From positions 1-10,557 of the forward strand of contig PKTC01000435.1 of NCBI GenBank assembly GCA_002869305.1: DNA of 10,557 nucleotides. Direction: 5' to 3'. Of this stretch, positions 1-6,569 are shown in pieces (the stretch's first letter is position 1; every line of letters begins with the position of its first letter). The notes beneath the pieces were generated by a model. The model was given only the letters and a program-made list of their open reading frames with translations. It did not search any database and was not told the DNA's origin. The position numbers and the translations under genes are program-made. Origin of the DNA: Marinilabiliales bacterium (GTDB lineage: Bacteria; Bacteroidota; Bacteroidia; Bacteroidales; UBA12077).

Positions 1-585
1 AATAATTGAATCCTCAACAAAATAAAGAGATAACATTAATTCAGCATTCATAGCTTCAAGAAAAATCATATCAACTTGAACCTCCAAATTTCTAGATCCC
101 GAAGTATACATTGTGTTAATTTCAAAATCGACAAGCGGTTTTTCTTCAAGCATATCATTTACAGCTGTAAGCCAATATGTTTCTCCCAAAATTAAGCTAC
201 CATTATGCGTTTTTCGATTAATCACTGCACTTGGAAACTCTGTTGGTCCAAAATACTCGCTAATAGCTGCTCCATCCTCTGTTCTATAATCATATGTATA
301 TTTGCCAGATGAGTTAACCTCTGCAAATATTCCAGTGTGTATTGAAACAGGAATTACATGGTCACAATAAAGTTCTTTTAATAATTCTACTGCATCATCG
401 CCACGAGGACAATATCCGCATTTATGTCCTGTGAATTCCTCTATTAAAACTTGTTTAATTGGAATTGGCAAGCTTGCGTCTCCGCATTCAGAATTTGTTT
501 CCTGAATAAAAGGTTCTTCAATATCATCGCAACCGAAAATGAATAGAAGACTAATTGATAGCGTAATTATTTTAAATATTTTCAT
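1..585 (-). CDS. Omp28-family outer-membrane lipoprotein, partial (N-terminal 195 residues)
   Basis: The reading frame is open from an ATG at 585 to the left edge, so the C-terminus is missing. Residues 1-18 are a lipoprotein signal peptide ending IFG before Cys19, the predicted lipidation site. Cys19 is followed by acidic residues (DDIEE), resembling the acidic surface-export signals of Bacteroidota lipoproteins. From about residue 44 comes a thioredoxin-like Omp28 domain: the strand VLIEEFTG, then the CGYC motif at 56-59, and later EFPSAV with the likely cis-proline Pro118. The Omp28 family takes its name from a Porphyromonas surface protein; many members keep a CXXC redox centre, but their substrates are unknown. 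It starts 11 bp after the DUF6029 barrel gene and is probably the last or next-to-last gene of that operon. A weak purine-rich AGAAAAG precedes the start. Family call is firm from motifs; a redox role is inferred. Confidence 0.85.
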   Translation of the reverse strand, partial: MKIFKIITLSISLLFIFGCDDIEEPFIQETNSECGDASLPIPIKQVLIEEFTGHKCGYCPRGDDAVELLKELYCDHVIPVSIHTGIFAEVNSSGKYTYDYRTEDGAAISEYFGPTEFPSAVINRKTHNGSLILGETYWLTAVNDMLEEKPLVDFEINTMYTSGSRNLEVQVDMIFLEAMNAELMLSLYFVEDSII

Positions 586-596
586 CTTTTCTACAA

Positions 597-2249
597 TTAA
601 AAACTACTTGTTATTGAAATATTAAATCCACTGGATGCAGGAACATTCCTGCAAACTCCTCCAATACAAACAACGCCTTCACGTTGACGACCATAACCTA
701 TTTGAATTCGATTGGCTTTTTTCTTATATCCTGCTGCAATATTAAAGTAATGTACTTTATCGTTTTCATTTCCATAATTATATTGATCGGAAAATGCTAA
801 AAACCATTTTGGCGCAAGGGTATATTCCAGCAATCCACTAGCCCAATCACCTTTATCTTGTTCTGTAAACAAACCCTGTAACTCTAATCTTAAAGTTTGC
901 CGTGACTTAATTTTATAGCTTACATCGGCTACTAGTATATTCGCATCTAACATTCCAAAAGTTGACGAACCCGATTCATCCAGGATAAGCTTAAGAATAT
1001 TATTATTAAATTTAAGGTTCAGATAATTCAAATCTACTTTCCACTTATTGTTTATCTTTTTATGGACCTTAACGTTCAAGTCTCTGTAATATAATTCGTC
1101 ACCAATCGCGAGGTATTCCGATTCATATTTCTCATAATTTGCTGTTGGAGTTGTTTTTAAGCTATTTACTTGTGAAAAATTTACAGTTAAATTAGTCCCA
1201 TATTTTCCTCCCAGGAAGGTTTCTTTCTTAAAATTATAGATAACTTCTCCTTGAAGACCCAATTCTCCATTTGGCTGTGTTACATATGGATACATTGCTG
1301 CTAACGCATAGGTATGGTTTTTAGTAATTGATGGGATGAAATTAATATTTAGATTATTTAGGGTAGCATTTCTATCAGATCTATAACTCATATTATCAAC
1401 TCTTTTAACACTTAAAAAGACTCCCAAACCCTTTCTTGAATATGTAGCATTAACTAATATTACATCTCCGAATTTTGTGTTGTAATTGTATTGATCAATA
1501 ACATCCGGGTGAGGATCAGGATATTTGTATGCATACTCTCCATTTAAATTGAATCCACCATTTATAAATGTGAACCTACTTGAGAATGCCCCAACATTTT
1601 CGGGTAGATTATAAACTGGGTTTTCATCTTTTTGATACTTACTCACAAAACTACCTCCCAGTATTACTTGTGATTTTAATGCAGACATAGATTCAAAAAT
1701 ATCATTAATCAAAAATTCTCCATCAATTCCGCGAATAATCCCAGGACCTAAATCAAAATACTTTCTTTGCTTTCCTGTAAAACCCTTTAAATAAACTCCC
1801 TTATAAGGATTAAATTTAATCTTTATACCGTCCATGGCATTATCGTAACCTAAAGATTTGTCTTCGTAGGATCTAAAGATTAATCCGTTTCCAAACTGAT
1901 CATAAAAACTACCGACAGTAATCTCCAGCTCATCACTTCTATAACTAATATAACGAATAGGAATTCCAACATCATTATATTCCTCGTCGTACCCTAGCAT
2001 TGCGTTCATATAACCTTCATACCTTAATCCTGCAGTAAAATTACCTTTGGTATAATTTAAATTTGCATATGAATTGAATCCCATTCTCGAAGGAGGAACT
2101 TCTGCACCAATAATAGAATCAGTTTTATACACTTGTGCATCTATTTGTACATTTCCGTGAACTTGTCCCTCGTTATTTTGAGCTTTTGAAATTGAACAAG
2201 AGAATAGAATTACAAAACCTAATCCTAATAAATTTTTAATCGTAGCCAT
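597..2249 (-). CDS. DUF6029-family outer-membrane beta-barrel protein
   Basis: This 550-residue exported protein has a signal peptide with likely cleavage at A23|Q24 (ISKA|QN). The mature part is a series of alternating amphipathic strands with Tyr, Asn and Gly-rich turns, ending in SITSSF with a terminal Phe, the usual mark of a beta-barrel recognised by the BAM machinery. Early segments (GQVHGNVQIDAQ at 28-39; FYDQFGNGLIFRSYE at 115-129; GYDNAMDGIKIKF near 134-146) match what I recall of DUF6029, a Bacteroidota family of unknown function. The mature protein has only two cysteines, C528 and C533, in a CX4C pair just before the last strand, so in the last predicted extracellular loop. It begins 3 bp after the tlpA-like stop codon, with AGGAG lying across that stop directly against the ATG, and is followed after 11 bp by the Omp28 lipoprotein. 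This points to one transcript and linked redox or assembly roles. What it transports or binds cannot be told from sequence. Confidence 0.85.
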   Translation of the reverse strand: MATIKNLLGLGFVILFSCSISKAQNNEGQVHGNVQIDAQVYKTDSIIGAEVPPSRMGFNSYANLNYTKGNFTAGLRYEGYMNAMLGYDEEYNDVGIPIRYISYRSDELEITVGSFYDQFGNGLIFRSYEDKSLGYDNAMDGIKIKFNPYKGVYLKGFTGKQRKYFDLGPGIIRGIDGEFLINDIFESMSALKSQVILGGSFVSKYQKDENPVYNLPENVGAFSSRFTFINGGFNLNGEYAYKYPDPHPDVIDQYNYNTKFGDVILVNATYSRKGLGVFLSVKRVDNMSYRSDRNATLNNLNINFIPSITKNHTYALAAMYPYVTQPNGELGLQGEVIYNFKKETFLGGKYGTNLTVNFSQVNSLKTTPTANYEKYESEYLAIGDELYYRDLNVKVHKKINNKWKVDLNYLNLKFNNNILKLILDESGSSTFGMLDANILVADVSYKIKSRQTLRLELQGLFTEQDKGDWASGLLEYTLAPKWFLAFSDQYNYGNENDKVHYFNIAAGYKKKANRIQIGYGRQREGVVCIGGVCRNVPASSGFNISITSSF

Positions 2250-2252
2250 CTC

Positions 2253-2741
2253 CTATTTTGTTTGTTCTTTTATAACATCATACAGCTCGTATTCATCTCC
2301 TTCGGTATAAGAATTGTGTTGCCATAAAATATTTCCTTCTCTATCGAGCAAAAGAGTATGTGGAATATTAACAACATTCATTGCCCGTTTAAAATCTTCG
2401 TTAGGATCCAAATAAAACTGTATGTTTTCCCAACCCCTTCCATTAACAAAAGGGGCAACTCTACTCATGCTTCTTGTATTATCTACTGAAATGGCTATTA
2501 ATTCCACTCCCGTTTCTTCTGCCCATTCTTCAATGTTTTCGTTGTAAGCATCTAATTCTTTTATACATGGTTTGCACCAGGTTGCCCAAAAACTTAGAAT
2601 TACCATGTTTTCTCCTTTAAACAAATCTTTAGACAGAATATTTTTATTATTTAAATCTTTTATTTGCACTGAGGGTATATCTTGTGCCCATATTATATTT
2701 GTTAGCATAAAAGCTAGCGTTACAAATAACAACTTTTTCAT
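2253..2741 (-). CDS. TlpA/ResA-type periplasmic thioredoxin
   Basis: The 162-residue protein has a cleavable signal peptide (1-19, cleavage IWA|QD) and one thioredoxin/AhpC-TSA fold. The active site is WATWCKPC with C56 and C59, preceded by the strand MVILSF. A second strand, LIAISVDN (81-88), and the cis-proline in NIPHTLLLD (Pro127) complete the fold. TlpA and ResA relatives are thiol-disulfide oxidoreductases, usually reductants, in the periplasm or held at a membrane. With no membrane anchor or lipobox, this one should be soluble in the periplasm. It has no extra N-terminal domain such as the DUF4369 often fused to longer Bacteroidota homologues. It lies between the T9SS Omp28 protein (66 bp upstream) and the DUF6029 barrel (3 bp downstream), so a natural reading is that it handles cysteines of these neighbours. 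The start is supported by the signal peptide beginning MKKLLF. Confidence 0.93.
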   Translation of the reverse strand: MKKLLFVTLAFMLTNIIWAQDIPSVQIKDLNNKNILSKDLFKGENMVILSFWATWCKPCIKELDAYNENIEEWAEETGVELIAISVDNTRSMSRVAPFVNGRGWENIQFYLDPNEDFKRAMNVVNIPHTLLLDREGNILWQHNSYTEGDEYELYDVIKEQTK

Positions 2742-2759
2742 TATTATAATTTTTTAAAT

Positions 2760-2786
2760 ATCAGGATGAAAATATATCATCCTGAT
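2760..2786 (-). terminator. Hairpin between the T9SS Omp28 gene and tlpA (terminator or attenuator)
   Basis: A perfect 10-bp stem, ATCAGGATGA (2760-2769) with TCATCCTGAT (2777-2786), encloses a 7-base AT loop. It starts 21 bp after the stop of the 788-residue gene and ends 18 bp before the tlpA-like ATG. On the minus-strand transcript it is followed by ATATTTAAAA, a poor U-tract, so it may be a weak terminator, an mRNA-stabilising 3' end or an attenuator rather than a full stop. No convincing promoter lies between it and tlpA. Confidence 0.5.
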
Positions 2787-2807
2787 GTCAATTCTTATTT
2801 ACTTTTC

Positions 2808-5174
2808 TTATTTAATAACTTGTATTTTTTTAGTCACGAAGTCCTCACCAATTCTTAGGCTTACAATATATAGTCCAGCTTCAATGTTTTCTAAGTTCAA
2901 GTTTATTACTTGATTGCCAGAATTCATGTTGCCTTTATTCCACTCTTTAACAAGTTGTCCCGATATGTTATAAATTCCAATAATTGTATTAGAATTATCC
3001 TGAAGATTTAAATTAATATTTAGATTTTTTGAACATGGTATTGGATAAGCCTTTAATTCATATTTAGCAATCAAATCCTCAATGCCATCTGTAATATCGG
3101 TAGTGAAACTTATGGATTTCTCTTCCAATGCCTTATTATATCGATTTTCAACTTCAGCTTTTATAGCCAGATAATACTTTTGATTTAATTTTAATTTTTC
3201 AGCTGGAGTGATTGTAATTAAATCTTTATCACTATCAATTGTTGCAGAAAAATCCACATCTGTTCCTGTTTCATTCGTTTCTTTAAATACAATCAAAGAA
3301 GTTGGATCAATTAATTCAGTATCATTAAGTAATCTGACTGAATCAGAAAATACTATTTGTGGTTCTGTATCCACATCGATCGCGGTTTCGTTATCGTCAA
3401 TCGAAAACGTAGCCGTTGGATTTGCTATAATTGCAGTTGTAAAAAAATATAGCTTTTCATTAAAGCTAATGTTGTAATCATTTTCTAGAGGTTGAATAGA
3501 TAAGAAATATGTTTTATCCTCTTCAAGCCAATTATCTGGTGCAATTGTGATCTTTGTTTTATCGTCACTTATGGATATATCAGCAGACACATCAACTCCT
3601 GAACTATTATCTTCCTTGAAACTAATTATCGAAGATAAATCAGTTATTTCGCTATCATCTACATTCCTCAAAGAATCATTAAAAGTAAAGCTTAACATTT
3701 CATCAATAATAAAATCTGTCATTCCATTGATAACATTTGTCTTTACTCCGGGAGGTGCAAAATTTTCATCAAGTTTATATGCCATTAAAATATCATTGTC
3801 ACTTTCATCTTGCACAAAAATTAGTATTCTTGGTTCATCAATTTCAAAACCATCGAATTGCTTTTTTAGCGCTATTTTGGCTGTGTCGTAGGCACTTATT
3901 GGTTCCAAATCATAACCCTCCTGTCCCGTTAACATAGTTCTCATAACATCTTCAAACATCTTTTCACCATTACTTCCAGGAGCCGATTCATATTCCAAAT
4001 ATTCGGTTAGTGCAATATGTGCTTTCAAAGAATTCGATGTGAGATCTTTCAAGGCAATTAACTTAACATCAATGAAAATAGTATCAGCAATTATTTCTTG
4101 TTCTAATAAAACTTTAAAAAACCCGGGAGTTGAGTACTCTTCATCTATAATATTTTGACTTATCCCGGCAGGACCTCCCTGGTAGTTATTTCCTCCAACC
4201 ACAGCATCAGGTACTCCAGATACACCATAAAAAGAAACCCGTGTATCCCCCTCTCCATTATTGTCGTTAAACGTGTACATTGGATCGGTTCCCGGCCAGC
4301 TGGTATGATAAGCGATATGAGCTATTTTATCCGGATTATCTCCATCTTCCATGAGAGCCCTTAAAGTAGGATTTTGAGAAGCACAAGGACCACAAGAAGC
4401 ATTTGTAAAATGCTCTATAAGAACTCTCCTATTAACCCACTCATCAAGCACTTCAACTGCTTTTATTATGGTGTCATTTGAAGTGTTTTCATCTGTTAAT
4501 GCGTTTGGATTTGAAATCCAAATTGTTATTTCTTCAGAAATTAAGGAGTCGGCAAACTGTATTTGTGTTGGATGTTCTATTTCTAAAGACTGATTAGATG
4601 AAACAGAAAATCCTGTTATTGTTTGCTTATTAATTGTTCCGTTATTTATTTGCCAACTCAAATCAATGGATGTAATGTCTGTTAATCCATTATTGTACAA
4701 TACTCCTTTTAAAGTATATTCTTGCGAAATATAATCACTAAAATTAATTCCAGATAACTCTCCATCTAAATCCGAAGGAGACTCCAGCGTGAAAGTATAG
4801 GTTTCGCCGCGCCCATAATTACAATTTTCTTTGAATATAAAATCATATGCTATAATCTGATAATATCCATCGCCACTTCCAGAACAAATTCCATCACCAT
4901 ATGAATCCTTTATATCGAACGTTAATACAGTGACTTCTGTAACGCAAACACTTTGAATGTCATCAATCTCAGACCCATCTGCGTATGGACCACCAGACAA
5001 TAAAGTCTCCGACCCTGCTTTTAGGTTCCAGGTTATTTCAGAGCCCCACTTATCGGTGTGGATTTTAACCGTTACTTCTTCTTCACCGGCTGAGCACTGT
5101 GCTGAAGATTCTATACTATAAAAAAGCGTGAAAATAAAAAGCAATAAAATTACTGGGTGTAAAAAATTTTTCAT
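2808..5174 (-). CDS. T9SS-secreted multidomain protein with Omp28/thioredoxin-like CGPC domain
   Basis: This 788-residue protein is built of modules. Residues 1-25 are a signal peptide (ESSA|QC). Residues 27-130 form a cysteine-bearing beta module (C27, C77, C97, C118) with DSYGDGIC, a module I associate with T9SS cargo. Residues 135-245 resemble a CARDB/Ig-like sandwich. Residues 250-475 are an Omp28 domain: VLIEHFTNASCGPC with C261/C264, then YGVSGVPDAV with the likely cis-proline. Residues about 495-580 and 600-693 are two related Ig-like (Big_5/SbsA-type) repeats. Residues 708-788 are a type A T9SS sorting domain: YPIP..., GIYNISGQLV, GLYIVSL and a basic end (KKIQVIK). It should cross the outer membrane through the Por/T9SS machinery and stay on the surface or be released. 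The sorting domain has an unusual cysteine (C714) where small polar residues are usual. It heads the redox block and runs divergently from the PorT-like gene. The disulfide-handling role is inferred from CGPC; its targets are unknown. Confidence 0.88.
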   Translation of the reverse strand: MKNFLHPVILLLFIFTLFYSIESSAQCSAGEEEVTVKIHTDKWGSEITWNLKAGSETLLSGGPYADGSEIDDIQSVCVTEVTVLTFDIKDSYGDGICSGSGDGYYQIIAYDFIFKENCNYGRGETYTFTLESPSDLDGELSGINFSDYISQEYTLKGVLYNNGLTDITSIDLSWQINNGTINKQTITGFSVSSNQSLEIEHPTQIQFADSLISEEITIWISNPNALTDENTSNDTIIKAVEVLDEWVNRRVLIEHFTNASCGPCASQNPTLRALMEDGDNPDKIAHIAYHTSWPGTDPMYTFNDNNGEGDTRVSFYGVSGVPDAVVGGNNYQGGPAGISQNIIDEEYSTPGFFKVLLEQEIIADTIFIDVKLIALKDLTSNSLKAHIALTEYLEYESAPGSNGEKMFEDVMRTMLTGQEGYDLEPISAYDTAKIALKKQFDGFEIDEPRILIFVQDESDNDILMAYKLDENFAPPGVKTNVINGMTDFIIDEMLSFTFNDSLRNVDDSEITDLSSIISFKEDNSSGVDVSADISISDDKTKITIAPDNWLEEDKTYFLSIQPLENDYNISFNEKLYFFTTAIIANPTATFSIDDNETAIDVDTEPQIVFSDSVRLLNDTELIDPTSLIVFKETNETGTDVDFSATIDSDKDLITITPAEKLKLNQKYYLAIKAEVENRYNKALEEKSISFTTDITDGIEDLIAKYELKAYPIPCSKNLNINLNLQDNSNTIIGIYNISGQLVKEWNKGNMNSGNQVINLNLENIEAGLYIVSLRIGEDFVTKKIQVIK

Positions 5175-5214
5175 CGGGTAATAAATTTTGAGGTTAATAA
5201 ATTATTTTAAATGC

Positions 5215-5245
5215 CCAATTTATGATTTTACTTGAACACATACAA
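5215..5245 (-). promoter_or_regulatory. Possible promoter for the T9SS Omp28 gene
   Basis: On the minus strand TTG (5245-5243), a 20-bp spacer and TAAATTGG (5222-5215) resemble the Bacteroidota -33 TTG / -7 TAnnTTTG promoter, with one mismatch in the -7 box. Transcription would begin near 5208, giving a leader of about 34 bases before the ATG at 5174. In DNA this AT-rich, chance matches are common. Confidence 0.35.
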
Positions 5246-5314
5246 TGATTTTTATAGAAATGTATTTAAATATCTTTTTATCTCAATTATTAAATGATGT
5301 ATTAATTCAATTTA

Positions 5315-5342
5315 TTTGATAATATTTTTTTAAGTAAATTTA
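5315..5342 (+). promoter_or_regulatory. Possible promoter for the PorT-like/ubiX operon
   Basis: TTTG (5315-5318), a 16-bp spacer and TAAATTTA (5335-5342) resemble the Bacteroidota -33/-7 promoter, with the final G of the -7 box replaced by A and a rather short spacer. Transcription would start near 5349, about 15 bases before the ATG at 5364. It is the best candidate in the 189-bp divergent spacer on this strand, but weak. Confidence 0.3.
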
Positions 5343-5363
5343 GAATCCAAATAATTGATAATA

Positions 5364-5972
5364 ATGAAGAAAATAATTTTGTTAGGTATTTGTTTTCTGT
5401 GCTTTCAGGTGAGTTTTGCACAAACCTTTGGAGGAGGAATCTTTGCTGGATTATCGGCATCACAATTAGATGGTGACCAATGGGGTGGTTATAATAAAGC
5501 TGGTTTATCTTTTGGAATATACACCAATGCAAAGCTCAATAAGTATATTGATGCACAATTAGAATTAAAATATATACAAAAAGGAAGCAGATCAGACGAA
5601 AAAGACCAGAGTGCATTTTATGTTTCAAAATTAAATTACATTGAAATGCCTCTTTTTCTTAAATATCGCTTTTTAGGCAAATTCAATGCTAATATTGGCC
5701 TAGCTGCAGGGTATTTGCAAAAAGCAACCGAAGATAAAGATAAAATTGGAGATGAACCTGCAGATCCGGCTTTTAACGAATTTGAATTCTCAGGATTAGC
5801 TGGAATAGAATATCAATTTTCAGAAAAGTTTTATTTTAATATCAGGTTCAACTATTCAATATTGCCAGTGAGAGATCATCCGGGAGACCAAACCTATTAT
5901 TTAAATCGAGGTCAATACAACAATGCACTAAGCTTTGCTGTTTACTATCAAATAGCAAATTTTGGAAAATGA
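5364..5972 (+). CDS. PorT-like small outer-membrane beta-barrel protein
   Basis: The 202-residue protein starts at the ATG at 5364, which begins a standard signal peptide (MKKIILLGICFLCFQVSFA|QT, cleavage after residue 19); the in-frame TTG at 5355 would only add Met-Ile-Ile. The mature protein is a run of amphipathic strands (GGGIFAGLSASQL, KAGLSFGIYTNAKL, YIDAQLELKYIQKG, LNYIEMPLFLKYRF, FNANIGLAAGYLQKA, FSGLAGIEYQF, FYFNIRFNYSI, LSFAVYYQIANF). The LNYIEMPLFLKY segment is characteristic of the PorT / outer-membrane beta-barrel family (OMP_b-brl_2) of Bacteroidota. About eight strands are predicted. The family is very broad and most members have no known job; true PorT belongs to the T9SS apparatus, but general similarity does not establish that here. 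Its stop overlaps the ubiX start (ATGA at 5969-5972), so the two are co-transcribed and probably translationally coupled. Confidence 0.85.
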   Translation: MKKIILLGICFLCFQVSFAQTFGGGIFAGLSASQLDGDQWGGYNKAGLSFGIYTNAKLNKYIDAQLELKYIQKGSRSDEKDQSAFYVSKLNYIEMPLFLKYRFLGKFNANIGLAAGYLQKATEDKDKIGDEPADPAFNEFEFSGLAGIEYQFSEKFYFNIRFNYSILPVRDHPGDQTYYLNRGQYNNALSFAVYYQIANFGK

Positions 5973-6538
5973 AAAAAGCACATAAAATAATAATAGCCGT
6001 TACCGGTGCAAGCGGATCTATTTATGCCAGATCATTACTCGACAAATTAACTGGATTAAAAGATCAAATTTCGGACATAGGGCTGGTATTTTCCAAAAAT
6101 GCTAAAGAAATATGGGAATACGAATTGGGAGATAAATCTTTTTTGAATTATCCATTTAAGCAATATGAACCCAATGATTTTTATGCTCCTTTTGCATCGG
6201 GTTCAGCTCAGTTTGATACAATGATTGTTTGCCCCTGTTCTATGGGAACATTGGGAAGAATTGCCAGTGGTGTTTCTGACGATTTAATAACGCGTGCTGC
6301 TGATGTTATTCTAAAAGAAAAACAAAATCTTATTCTTGTACCCAGGGAAATTCCTTACAACTTAATACACATAAGGAATATGGAAACCATCACACTGGCT
6401 GGAGGAATCATTTGTCCAGCCACTCCTTCATTTTATTCAAAGCCACAGAATATTGATGAAGTAGTCTCAACGGTTATTAACCGAGTGCTGGATTTGGCTG
6501 GTTTTGAAACTAATGCAAAACGTTGGGGAGAATTTTAG
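5969..6538 (+). CDS. ubiX: Flavin prenyltransferase UbiX
   Basis: The 189-residue cytoplasmic enzyme makes prenylated FMN from reduced FMN and dimethylallyl (mono)phosphate, the cofactor of UbiD-type decarboxylases used in quinone and aromatic acid metabolism. The N-terminal Rossmann-like nucleotide site is VTGASGSIYA (11-20). Other family signatures are ASGSAQFDTMIVCPCS (76-91), GRIASGVSDDLITRAADV (96-113), LVPREIPYNLIHIRNM (123-138) and PSFYSKPQ (153-160). R109, K116, E127, Y156 and R172 keep the spacing I recall for the active-site set of Pseudomonas UbiX. Length is normal for the family. It overlaps the preceding barrel gene by four bases and ends 31 bp from the convergent ComF gene. No UbiD is in this window, so its partner must be encoded elsewhere; in Bacteroidota menaquinone synthesis is the likely use, which is an inference. 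Confidence 0.95.
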   Translation: MKKAHKIIIAVTGASGSIYARSLLDKLTGLKDQISDIGLVFSKNAKEIWEYELGDKSFLNYPFKQYEPNDFYAPFASGSAQFDTMIVCPCSMGTLGRIASGVSDDLITRAADVILKEKQNLILVPREIPYNLIHIRNMETITLAGGIICPATPSFYSKPQNIDEVVSTVINRVLDLAGFETNAKRWGEF

Positions 6539-6569
6539 AAAAAATGTAACCTTGTTTAAGCCTTTTCTA

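Noticed and set aside
2196..2198. Cys18 of the DUF6029 protein (LFSC) as a lipobox cysteine
   Set aside because: A standard cleavage site (SKA|QN) follows five residues later and the protein is a barrel; ordinary signal peptidase cleavage fits better.
2770..2777. TATATTTT on the minus strand as a -7 box for tlpA
   Set aside because: It lies in the hairpin loop, misses the final G, and the nearest TTG is only 12 bases upstream.
3208..3891. Plus-strand open frames of 89 and 114 codons opposite the 788-residue gene, and similar short ones at 3737-3937 and 4155-4364
   Set aside because: They are Ser/Ile/Leu-rich mirror readings of the Ig-like and Omp28 domains, without start signals or recognisable domains; the minus-strand gene explains the region fully.
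5355..5363. Upstream TTG start for the PorT-like gene
   Set aside because: It adds only Met-Ile-Ile before an ATG that begins a standard MKK signal peptide; the ATG at 5364 is preferred.
5302..5532. Minus-strand open frame of 76 codons across the start of the PorT-like gene
   Set aside because: It overlaps the signal peptide and first strands of a well-supported gene, has no family features and no promoter.
6536..6569. Inverted repeat TAGAAAA/TTTTCTA between ubiX and comF as a bidirectional terminator
   Set aside because: The stem is nearly all A-T with a 20-base loop and would be unstable; it is not enough to call a terminator.
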